From: Hemibagrus wyckioides
Taxonomy: Eukaryota; Chordata; Actinopteri; Siluriformes; Bagridae
Length of the DNA stretch: 64,000 nucleotides
NCBI RefSeq assembly: GCF_019097595.1
Contig: NC_080734.1
Coordinates: forward strand, 18,682,892-18,746,891
Reading direction: 5' to 3'
The notes beneath the pieces were generated by a model that saw only the letters and a program-made list of their open reading frames with translations, was not told the origin of the DNA and did no database searches. Every line of letters starts with the position of its first letter. Position 1 is the stretch's first letter. A program made the translations under genes and the position numbers. Of this stretch, positions 1-9,383 are shown piece by piece.

Positions 1-1176
1 TGTTTTAATTTCAAAGAGCAGTAATTGCTGGCTGGATAATATCCATTAAACATGGATACTAGCATGGATTACATGTCACAAACATTTCCTTTTTATGATC
101 TGAGTAAGAGTTTCTTCCACATAATACAAAAGTGATTGTTGCCCCTGGTTTTATTTATTCAGGGTTTGGACTGCACTGTAAGATGAAGACTCCTCCTTAG
201 CATGACATGCCAAATAATCAATCTGCACAGATTACAGAGTATTACACAAACTAAACAGTAGAGGTGTATCGAAAGGGCAGGAAGTTGGGGTGTCAGGCAA
301 TGAGGGTGTGGCTACAGTACCAATTAGATCTGTGAAAATCAATGTCAAACATTTTAAACACAAAATCACACAAACCTATAATTTAATTTAATTTAATTTA
401 ATTCACATTTCAATGTATTTTATGTGATTAATGTAGCAGGTGATGAATTAAACTTTGTAGTATATATTTTTCTGCTTTGGCAATGAGGGAGAGTGAGAGA
501 GAGAGAGCATTTAATTTACATGGCAGTAGAGAAGACAGGAGAGGATGGGAACAGAAAGAGACTTGTGTTTACCACTGACTCAAAAATCGTGATCAGTAGA
601 CTGACCCTTTCTCTGGTCAGCATGATACCTCATGTAGAAGGGGTGGGAAACAGCTTGGCACTAAGCAGAGGGAGGGTTGAAGGCTTTATCATATTATTTA
701 CATTACTATGATTACCGTTTTATGATATTACCTTCATCTTGATTTATCACTTCAATGTGGAGATCCTTTCTTTTCTGCCATTGTGTTTCTGTTTTTCTGT
801 TATATACATAATATATGTCATATAATATATAATGTTATTTTTCCACGTTTTAGTAAACCATTTAAAAATTCTTTAAAAATGATCTGTATATGAGTGAAAC
901 ATTCTGTTTGTGTTGTGTTTAAAGGAAAATTTTATACATATACTGATGACTAAAAATAATCAGAATGAGGCTGTAATAGGAACAAATATAAATATTTATT
1001 TAAGTAAAGCATATAATCATTATACAAATAAGTTTATTCATAAACAATTCTATTTATCTACATATTATCTATAATAATAACTTATGGGAATAGGGGGAGA
1101 GGGATAGGAACAGAGGGATTGATTAAAAAGGGATAGATTAATAAGAGAAGAATGATCTTAAGGGTTAAGCCCTTCT
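1..1176. other. intergenic, no gene recognised
   Basis: AT-rich DNA without a recognisable coding region. It holds a short pentanucleotide run of TTTAA type at about 379-402. A short open frame at 493-711 has no recognisable product and no splice context. An AATAAA on the minus strand near 1000 could serve the minus-strand gene that ends at 1177. Confidence 0.6.
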
Positions 1177-2624
1177 TCAGGTCCTGGGGTTCACTGTACA
1201 ATCCTGTAAAAAAAGAAGAGATTTTTAAAATATTAAGTTAATCAAAAATAAAAATAAAATTAATTCATACTTACATGTGGCGTCTGAGCAATGTAGGAAA
1301 AAGAAGTGAGAGAAAAGTACATGAAATGAAGCGGAAGAAAAGATGAAGTGGGTAAGGGGAAAGACATTGCGCAGAGCTCCTCCAAAATGTCCATCATCAG
1401 CTGGACGTGCAGCTTGAGGAGTCGCTGAACTGCGGTGGCTAAGGCTTCTGGGTCACTGTACAGCTCCAGTGGCTGAGTGAACAGTACTTCAGCAAGCTCT
1501 GTAAGGTAATCCTATTGACAAATTACACACACATCCAACATAGTGTCACTGAGTTTAAGATACAATCCTGAGAATTTGTGTATCGTGGCATCAGAAGATA
1601 TTCAACACTTACAATAAGCACTGTGAAGTACAGCTCTGCTGCAGGCTCCCACACGTCCACGTCCCACATGCTGAAGAGCGCAAGCAGGCGCTCCAAGAAT
1701 CCTCCCTTAAACTTTTGGAAAGAAAGACAAGCTTCATTAATGCCATGTCTTATCAGGTTTAAAAAATATGGAAAAAAGGAAAAGGAGATCAAATAGACCA
1801 TGTTCTGAAACTCAAACATTGCTTAGAAATCTCCTGATAAGACACTTACTGGCTGAGGTTTTGAGCCATTTATAAAGTAGCTGAAGAAAATCAGCTCAAA
1901 AAAACACCCAGGAAGTTGTAGCGGTGGTCCTGCACAGAGTAGAAAAGATACAAAAATAAATTAGCTTTACATATTGGAGTCCTGTTTTCTATATTAGCAA
2001 AATCTGTTATCTTTAAACATCTGTCATTTCACACAGGCGTTTATTAGCTTACACAGGAGCTGAGCTCTGCTTTAATCGATTCCTGATTGGAAGGCGTCCT
2101 CAGGAATCGAATCAGGGCCTCGTAGGCCAACTGCACACCAACTGCATCCTGTTAAAGCAACGACAAAATCTCTGTAACTAACTTTGGCTATGGCTGAGAA
2201 ACTGAAATTATTTCCATCACAAAAATGATACAGTCTTTCATCATTCTGAAGTCACCTGGTTGTTAGCTGCTGCCAGTCGCATGACGATCTTTTTTCCCAC
2301 CACGAAAAAGAAGTTCTGGTTGTGGATGCTGGCAAGCAGAGACTGAATATAAGACAGCACACAATATAAAAGTTAAGAAGAGTGGACTTTACCTGCACAG
2401 TAACAGCAGCTAAATAAATGGTTTTACTCACAGCAAACGCCTCACGGAGAGCGGGCACCTTCAGGCACCCCTCTGTCTGAAAGATGGCAGCTAAGAAAGA
2501 AGAGATGTAAATGCTTAGTGTATGTTAAACATACAATACACTGTTACATCAATAAACAGTGAAGAGGATCGTACCAAATAAAGGGCACCTCCAACTCCTC
2601 TGGGTTAAGGTGCTCCTCACTCTC
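1177..2624 (-). CDS. unidentified gene, 3' exons (helical, HEAT/ARM-like look)
   Basis: I do not recognise the product. Candidate exons on the minus strand, in transcript order, are 2575-2624, 2432-2490, 2256-2342, 2053-2148, 1850-1929, 1613-1711, 1275-1511 and 1177-1203. All have AG acceptors and GT donors, mostly GTAAGT or GTGAGT. The peptides are leucine- and aromatic-rich and look helical; recognisable pieces are NQNFFFVVGKKIVMRLAAA, AYEALIRFL, FELIFFSYFINGS and LERLLALFSMWDVDVWEPA. From 1711 down to the TGA at 1177 the phases agree (0-0-0). Two joins upstream do not: 2575/2490 and 2053/1929 are each one base out, the latter near a run of seven T. Either small exons are missed, the assembly has indels, or the gene is decaying. 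A Tc1 fragment starts about 30 bp beyond the first exon. A meiosis-inhibitor-like or other HEAT-type protein is only a guess. Confidence 0.5.
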
Positions 2625-2654
2625 CTGCAAGCCAAATCATTAAAACTCACAGTA

Positions 2655-3220
2655 AATTTTACAGTTTGGTGGAGGGGGGATTATGGTGTGGGGTTGTTTT
2701 TCAGGAGCTGGGCTTGGCCCCTTAGTTCCAGTGAAAGGAACTCTGAATGCTTCAGCATACCAAGACATTTTGGACAATTCCATGCTCCCAACTTTGTGGG
2801 AACAGTTTGGAGCTGGCCCCTTCCTCTTCCAACATGACTGTGCACCAGTGCACAAAGCAAGGTCCATAAAGACATGGATGACAGAGTCTGGTGTGGATGA
2901 ACTTGACTGGCCTGCAGAGAGTCCTGACCTCAACCCGATAGAACACCTTTGGGATGAATTAGAGCAGAGACTGAGAGCCAGACTTTCTCGTCCAACATCA
3001 GTGTGTGACCTCACAAATGCGCTTCTGGAAGAATGGTCAAAAATTCCCATAAACACACTCCTAAACCTTGTGGACAGCCTTCCCAGAAGAGTTGAAGCTG
3101 TTATAGCTGCAAAGGGTGGACCGACGTCATATTGAACCCTATGGATTAGGAATGGGATGTCACTTAAGTTCATATGCGAGTCAAGGCAGGTGAGCGAATA
3201 CTTTTGGCAATATAGTGTAT
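2655..3220 (+). mobile_element. Tc1-like transposon, 5'-truncated
   Basis: This is the 3' half of a Tc1/mariner transposon. The open frame 2683-3135 (150 codons) is the C-terminal half of a DD34E transposase: the second catalytic Asp lies in [11 protein letters not shown] and the Glu in [15 protein letters not shown]. The first Asp and the DNA-binding domain are missing, so it cannot be autonomous. The right end is a TIR reading ACTTTTGGCAATATAGTG up to about 3218, followed by TA and then the dispersed repeat at 3219. A minus-strand relative with the same TIR lies at 59.8 kb. Confidence 0.9.
2683..3135 (+). pseudogene. Tc1 transposase C-terminal fragment
   Basis: 150 codons covering the last two catalytic acidic residues and the C-terminus of a Tc1-like transposase. 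The frame is intact to its stop but has no N-terminal HTH domains and no first catalytic Asp. It is a remnant rather than a working gene. Confidence 0.85.
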
Positions 3221-3501
3221 CTCTCCCTATGTATTTACTTTTATTTGAGAATATGTTACTGTGCCTTTATATTTTAGTTGAATCAAATGTATCATACCCG
3301 TCTATGTGTATTTCTACTGTATGAGTGCAATACATTAAAAACAATTATTTTCAATTTGTACTTGAAGTCAGCCTGCTCATTAGTATTGGCACCCATGCCA
3401 TTTTATGTTTTCCTTTCTCTTATGCATTCTTTAAACTAAGACTATTTGCTTAACAAATCCCCTGTCTAGCTTCATGGAAACACCACGATGAAGTAAAACT
3501 G
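3219..3501 (+). repeat. dispersed repeat, copy A
   Basis: About 280 bp strongly similar to 47019-47324 in the same orientation. Shared stretches include ATTAGTATTGGCACCCATGC and the segment ending near GGAAACACCACGATGAAGT. Copy A lacks about 27 bp present in copy B at about 47167-47194. Copy A begins exactly where the Tc1 fragment ends. The family was not recognised. Confidence 0.85.
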
Positions 3502-3925
3502 AAATGGTCACTGAAATAACTTTGAACAACAAAACACACTAATTTTAAATGTTATGTAAAAGCTGCATAGTGTCTCTAGAGTTAAGCAAAAGATTTGCAC
3601 AATAAAAACCTGATTGCTTATAAAATGGCAAGTTTAAAAAAGGTTATAATAAAAAACGACTGTATGAAATTTTAGGCGTAGCATCTACATAGCCTTTATA
3701 CAGCACAACCTCTAAAATCAGTTAATAACTTCATGTAGACACGTGGACAAAATTGTTGGTACCCTTTCATTAAAGCAAGAAAACCCACAATGGTCAGTGA
3801 AATAATTTCCATTAAAGAAAAAAAAAACACACAATGGTCAGTTAAATAACTTCATTAAAGAAAGAAAACCCCACACAATGGTCATTGAAATAAATAACTT
3901 GAAACTAATAAAAGCAACAATAAAA
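3502..3925. repeat. three imperfect ~50-bp tandem units and flanking non-coding DNA
   Basis: Between about 3785 and 3905 a unit containing CACAATGGTCAGTGAAATAA and CATTAAAGAAAGAAAAC occurs about three times with small changes. The rest of the interval is AT-rich and shows nothing coding. Confidence 0.6.
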
Positions 3926-4246
3926 TATAGCTGCAAGCAGCAATGACGGGCCCTTGCACTATGGGCCATCACTACACGGTGCCATCGCCGCCCAGGCGCA
4001 CCAGACACAGTGAGCACAGTGGGTACATGCATTAAAAGGGGAAATATCAAAAGGACAAGAGTGACAATTTGGGTCTAATGAAAGTGATCACAGCAAAGTC
4101 CACTGATGGCAAAAAGAAAACTAACTCTCCGTCTAAACTATATAAGGACAAAAGGGACAGTTTGGGTGTAATGAAACAGATCATAGCAATGTCCAGTGAT
4201 ATCCAAAGGGACAATGACTTTCCCTCCAAACTATATTACTATATGA

Positions 4247-4248
4247 AG

Positions 4249-4308
<60 letters not shown>
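4247..4308. repeat. (TA)n microsatellite
   Basis: About 30 uninterrupted TA dinucleotides. A TIR element is inserted at its right edge, and TATATA resumes at about 5049, consistent with a TA target. Confidence 0.95.
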
Positions 4309-4311
<3 letters not shown>

Positions 4312-5053
4312 GAGTCACCCAGAAAAATGTATACACATTTCAGGAAAAGAAAAATTTGTATAAGTATTTTATTACTAAATGTATTGATATATGTGATTTA
4401 TTGATATACAGTGCTGGAAAAAAAATAAGAGACCACTGCAAAATAATCAGTTTCTTGTGTTTTTTTCTTCCAGGTTCATGTATTGGTGAGATGAAGAGTT
4501 TTGTTGAATTTTTTGTGAACTGCTGATAATATTTCTCCTAAATTCAAAATATAACTATTGTTATTTAGAGTGTATATTTAAAGGAAATGACAACACATCA
4601 AAATAACCCAAGATCATGCAGTATTTGCAGAGCTTTAATAAATCAAATAAAACAAAATGCAAATCATTTGTAAACAAATTGTGTTATTGCTTTGGCTAAA
4701 TAACATTAAGAGATCAGTATTTAGTGGAATAACCCTTATTTGCATGAGTTTTGGCTCCATGATCACCAGTTTTTCACTTTGCTGTTACAGAACTTCATGT
4801 CTCTCTTTTTGCAAAAAGCAAACAGCTCAGCTTTGCTTGATGGTTTGTGACCATCCATCTTCCTCTTCATGACATTCCAGAGGTTTTCAATAGGGTCAAA
4901 TCTGAAGATTGGGCACTGCTCTCGTATTTTTGAATATTGAGATGAATATGATGATATTATGATAATATTATTAATATTATACTAATATAATATACATCAT
5001 ACTTTTTTTCTTTTCCTGAAGTGTATATACATTTTTTGGTTGACTCTGTATAT
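4309..5053. mobile_element. TIR element (~45-bp inverted ends) carrying a nested Tc1 piece
   Basis: The left end (about 4311-4355, GAGTCACCCAGAAAAATGTA then ACACATTTCAGGAAAAGAAA) is the imperfect reverse complement of the right end (about 5005-5051). The inverted ends are roughly 45 bp with a few mismatches and sit in TA-rich flanks. The interior is largely taken up by the Tc1 fragment at 4411-4925. No transposase of its own is visible. Confidence 0.75.
4411..4925 (-). mobile_element. Tc1-like transposon fragment (different family)
   Basis: It begins with a TIR reading ACAGTGCTGGAAAAAAAATA then AGAGACCACT. Read on the minus strand, about 4925-4790 encodes the end of a Tc1 transposase: the catalytic Glu context PIENLWNVMKRKMDG followed by KAELFAFCKKR. 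The TIR differs from those at 3.2 kb and 45.7 kb. The rest of the transposase is absent. Confidence 0.8.
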
Positions 5054-5245
5054 ATAAATTGTGAACAAGAAGCCATATTTAAAAAACAAATAAAGGGTAA
5101 AGAGCTTCTAGTGGACATAGTCTAGTACTGCAAGGAGTCAGGCCAAAACCATGTCTAGTCAGTGGACTGATGAATGTAAAAATTTGTTGTGAGCTGTTTG
5201 AGCATCACAAAATCATGAAACTAAGCAAACTTACTCACAACCAGT

Positions 5246-5996
5246 TGTTCTTTCTATGTAGAATATTTTGAAATATTAGGACTTTCCACTGTTAAGATAT
5301 AAGAACATTAATTTTCTTCTATGATGTTGTCACAATAGCAACATCATTCAAAATATCACAAATTCCTTCACAGTTTCACATCAGCCATGTCCTGACATTA
5401 TTCTCACTGATTTTCAACCAAATCAGGTGAAACAAAGGGACAAAACATTAGATTTCTAAAAGTGACACACTTCCTGCTGCCAGTTGGGGGCGCTATGACT
5501 GAGACTCACAATAGTCATTTCCGTGTGATCAGCTTTCGTCTCTTAATATAAAGTTGAGGTTGATGTACATCACTCAATATACACTGAAGTTATTAGCCAG
5601 TTCCTGTTTCCTTTTATTCATCATAAGTTTAAGGGCTCCTCACAGCTGAACCGTTTGAGATATCAGAAATCCCTTAGCAATTTTAGATCCTCAATGTCTT
5701 CAGATCATATTGGACCCTGTTTGGTCAAAATCATACAAATCCCCTAGGAGGAGTATATCAAATTCCACTGGGTGCGTTTTACAAACATCCCAAAATAACT
5801 GACTTCCTGTTAAGCAGATCCCATGACAGGTGGATGAACGTCATTTAGCTCAATGAGATCTAAATGTATACTGGGTCTCATGCATAAACGTGCAAGTGAA
5901 GATGAGCTGAGCAGCTATATTTCTGACAAAGTTCCAGGGGGCGCTGTGACAGCCCTGTGCCACGCCCGGTGACCAGCCACACTGACCTTTCTCATA
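5246..5996 (+). repeat. direct monomer 1 of the composite element
   Basis: About 750 bp that is repeated as monomer 2 from about 6008. Shared landmarks are TTCCTTCACAGTTTCACATC, GTGACACACTTCCTGC, GGCGCTATGAC, CCCTAGGAGGAGTAT and CCAGGGGGCGCT. Monomer 1 has a single version of the segment that was amplified to the 45-bp array in monomer 2 (about 5694-5735). Confidence 0.8.
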
Positions 5997-6007
5997 AACA
6001 TTTACAC

Positions 6008-8280
6008 TCTCTATGTGAAATATTTTGGAACATTATGCCTTTCCACTGGTAAGATATGAGAAGATTCATTTCCTTCTATTATGTTCTCATTTAAATCGTC
6101 ACCATAGTAACACGATTCAAGATAAAAAAAAATTCCTTCACAGTTTCACATCAGCCATGTCTTGTCATTATTCTGACTGATTTTGAACCAAATCAGGTGA
6201 AAGTAAGGGAGAAAATATTAGAGATTTCAAAAAGTGACACACTTCCTGCCGCCAGTTGGTGGCGCTATGACCAAGACTCACAGTTGTCATATCAGTGTGA
6301 TCTGCTTTCAATGCTTAACATAATCCTAAGGTTTCATGTGGATCACACAATGTACAAAGAAGTTATTAGCCACTTCCTGTTTCATTTTATTCGCCATAAG
6401 TTGAAGGGCTTCTCACGGCTGAACCGTTTGAGAAATCAAAAATCCCTTATCAATTTTGCATTATCAGTGTCTTGAGATCATATTAGCCTGGGTTTGGTGG
6501 CGGTTGTATCAGTGTCTTGAGATCATATTAGCCTGGGTTTGGTGGCGGTTGTATCAGTGTCTTGAGATCATATTAGCCTGGGTTTGGTGGCGGTTGTATC
6601 AGTGTCTTGAGATCATATTAGCCTGGGTTTGGTGGCGGTTGTATCAATGTCTTGAGATCATATTAGCCTGGGTTTGGTGGCGGTTGTATCAGTGTCTTGA
6701 GATCATATTAGCCTGGGTTTGGTGGCGGTTGTATCAATGTCTTGAGATCATATTAGCCTGGGTTTGGTGGCGGTTGTATCAGTGTCTTGAGATCATATTA
6801 GCCTGGGTTTGGTGGCGGTTGTATCAGTGTCTTGAGATCATATTAGCCTGGGTTTGGTGGCGGTTGTATCAGTGTCTTGAGATCATATTAGCCTGGGTTT
6901 GGTGGCGGTTGTATCGGTCTTGAGATCATATTAGCCTGGGTTTGGTGGCGGTTGTATCAATGTCTTGAGATCATATTAGCCTGGGTTTGGTGGCGGTTGT
7001 ATCAATGTCTTGAGATCATATTAGCCTGGGTTTGGTGGCGGTTGTATCGATGTCTTGAGATCTATTAGCCTGGGTTTGGTGGCGGTTGTATCAGTGTCTT
7101 GAGATCATATTAGCCTGGGTTTGGTGGCGGTTGTATCAATGTCTTGAGATCATATTAGCCTGGGTTTGGTGGCGGTTGTATCAATGTCTTGAGATCATAT
7201 TAGCCTGGGTTTGGTGGCGGTTGTATCAGTGTCTTGAGATCATATTAGCCTGGGTTTGGTGGCGGTTGTATCAGTGTCTTGAGATCATATTAGCCTGGGT
7301 TTGGTGGCGGTTGTATCAATGTCTTGAGATCATATTAGCCTGGGTTTGGTGGCGGTTGTATCGGTCTTGAGATCATATTAGCCTGGGTTTGGTGGCGGTT
7401 GTATCAATGTCTTGAGATCATATTAGCCTGGGTTTGGTGGCGGTTGTATCAATGTCTTGAGATCATATTAGCCTGGGTTTGGTGGCGGTTGTATCAATGT
7501 CTTGAGATCATATTAGCCTGGGTTTGGTGGCAGTTGTATCAGTGTCTTGAGATCATATTAGCCTGGGTTTGGTGGCGGTTGTATCAGTGTCTTGAGATCA
7601 TATTAGCCTGGGTTTGGTAGCGGTTGTATCAGTGTCTTGAGATCATATTAGCCTGGGTTTGGTGGCGGTTGTATCAGTGTCTTGAGATCATATTAGCCTG
7701 GGTTTGGTGGCGGTTGTATCAGTGTCTTGAGATCATATTAGCCTGGGTTTGGTGGCGGTTGTATCAGTGTCTTGAGATCATATTAGCCTGGGTTTGGTGG
7801 CGGTTGTATCAGTGTCTTGAGATCATATTAGCCTGGGTTTGGTGGCGGTTGTATCAATGTCTTGAGATCATATTAGCCTGGGTTTGGTGGCGGTTGTATC
7901 AGTGTCTTGAGATCATATTAGCCTGGGTTTGGTGGCGGTTGTATCAATGTCTTGAGATCATATTAGCCTGGGTTTGGTGGCGGTTGTATCAATGTCTTGA
8001 GATCATATTAGCCTGGGTTTGGTGGCGGTTGTATCAATTCCCTAGGAGGAGTATTTCAAATTCCATTGTGTGTGTTTTGCAAACAACTCAAAATAACTCA
8101 CTTCCTGTGGATTAGACTTAATGACATGCAGTGTGAAAGTTGTTCAGTTCAATGAGATCTAAGTTTGTACCAAGTTGTACATGGATACATGCAAGTGTGT
8201 ATCAGCTATGCAGCAAGATTTTCCAGGGGGCGCTATGACGGGTGTGTGCCACGCCCAGGGCCGAGCCACAGTGACATCCT
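6008..8280 (+). repeat. direct monomer 2, interrupted by the 45-bp array
   Basis: 6008-6466 matches the first part of monomer 1, and 8037-8280 matches its second part from the CCCTAGGAGGAGTAT landmark on. The 1.57 kb between them is the 45-bp minisatellite. Without the array the monomer would be about the same length as monomer 1. Confidence 0.8.
6466..8036 (+). repeat. 45-bp minisatellite, about 35 copies
   Basis: The unit runs TATCAGTGTCTTGAGATCAT, ATTAGCCTGGGTTTGGTGG, CGGTTG. Copies differ mainly by AGTGTC/AATGTC and a few 2-bp deletions (about 6916, 7062, 7353). Because 45 is a multiple of three, plus-strand frames of up to 163 codons stay open with a repeating 15-residue unit (YQCLEIILAWVWWRL). 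There is no sign that it is a gene; the array grew from one segment of a dispersed repeat. Confidence 0.95.
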
Positions 8281-8550
8281 AATGGCCGCAGATTCCAACC
8301 TGTCTGCTGATTTTCAAGAGTTTTTGAGCATGTTAAGGGGTCCAAAATACCCCGAAAGGTTGAAAAAAAATAAAAAATAAATAAATATAACATTCTAACG
8401 AAAACAATAGGGCTTCCGCACCTACGGTGCAAGGCCTCTGGCCTTGCTCCTTCGGTGCTCGGGCCCTAATAAAAATGTACAGAAAATTGACTAATGAAAA
8501 TCAGACATTGCTTTTGTATTGGGGTTCAACAGAAGCATAAAGCTTTTTGG

Positions 8551-8992
8551 CTTGTGAACAGGGTTGCCAGATTGGATTGAGGATTTCCCGCCCAACTACA
8601 GCATAAAACCCGCCCATTTAAATAAAAACAGTCAAATATGCATACTGTTATAACTAATACAATAACAAACAGTTATAACAGTTAATAACTTTGTGATATT
8701 AACGAGCAGAACGATTACAACAGCCCGCTAATCAAGACTGAAGTCTGACTGGACAGGACTCTCCTGAACCTTATTGGCTAAACTGAAGCATATAATCAAA
8801 ACGTCAATATTACATATTACACTTTATTTATTCGTTTGAATAGAAAATTAATGAAATATCATGTGTATAGTCAAAAATAAAAACCAGCCCAGATTTTATC
8901 AACCCGCCCAATGCACTTTTTCGCGGTGGGACGTGACCAAAAGAAGCCCAATTGGGCGGAACCTCGCCCAATCTGGCAACACTGCTTGTGAA
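8551..8992. mobile_element. hAT-type MITE with 8-bp target site duplications
   Basis: The element spans 8559-8984 (426 bp). Its ends are imperfect inverted repeats, CAGGGTTGCCAGATTGG at the left and the complement of CAGTGTTGCCAGATTGG at the right. It is flanked by identical octamers CTTGTGAA at 8551-8558 and 8985-8992. An 8-bp duplication plus CAG-type ends is the hallmark of hAT transposons. There is no transposase, so it is a non-autonomous copy. Confidence 0.9.
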
Positions 8993-9273
8993 GTCGTCGG
9001 CGTCTCAGGCTTCTGATTGGCCAACATGGCTTGATTATGAGATTATATTGCTACCTGTTGGTTCTGCACGCTCCTCACAGCGCTTCAGACCACGTTCTTG
9101 CGTTTTCATGTGGACGAAATTTATTAAAAACGAAGGAGGAAAAACTAATGAAACTGGCATGATGGTACCCCTAGAAGAGGGGCCATAATTTGACCACAGG
9201 GACACGTTAAACTAAAGTGTGTCCTGTGATTAGCATCACAAGTGTCTTCAAACTCGTACCCAGTCAGTCTGTC

Positions 9274-9320
9274 TATATAAAGGGTGAAAAGTGGACACTG
9301 TTTTCGTTATCAGGGTGAAC
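9274..9320 (+). promoter_or_regulatory. TATA box and putative 5' leader
   Basis: TATATAAAGG starts at 9274, about 47 bp before an ATG that opens a short frame ending at a good donor. The spacing would put transcription start at about 9300-9305 and leave a very short leader. Confidence 0.4.
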
Positions 9321-9383
9321 ATGGAGCACAGAAAGCTAAGGAGAGAGCTGTCTCAGGAGATTAGAAGGACAAGCATGTTACAG
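9321..9383 (+). CDS. possible first coding exon, unknown product
   Basis: ATG followed by 21 codons rich in Arg, Glu and Leu (starts MEHRKLRREL), ending at CAG with donor GTAAAG. It looks like a basic amphipathic helix, but I recognise no family. One possible partner exon starts after TTTGCAG at about 10258 and meets a stop after five codons, giving a 26-residue peptide. A larger gene with exons I cannot see is equally possible. The evidence is only the TATA box, the ATG context and the donor. Confidence 0.3.

Larger units (their letters stand above)
3926..8475 (+). repeat. composite dispersed element with imperfect GGGCCC ends
   Basis: The left side carries GCTGCAAGCAGCAATGACGG then GGGCCCTTGCAC (about 3950). 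The right side ends GTGCTCGGGCCCTAATAA (about 8455-8472). The two ends are imperfect inverted copies (GGGCCCTTGCAC against GGGCCCGAGCAC). In between are a TA microsatellite, a second TIR element with a nested Tc1 piece, two ~750-bp direct monomers and the 45-bp minisatellite. No transposase is visible, so any mobility was non-autonomous. The family is not identified; this type of GC-rich end is what I would expect from a common fish dispersed repeat, which is inference. Confidence 0.55.

Noticed and set aside
493..711. Plus-strand 72-codon frame
   Set aside because: No recognised product; length expected by chance.
6456..8115. Open frames with YQCLEIILAWVWWRL repeats
   Set aside because: Product of the 45-bp period inside a dispersed repeat; 2-bp deletions split it at several points.
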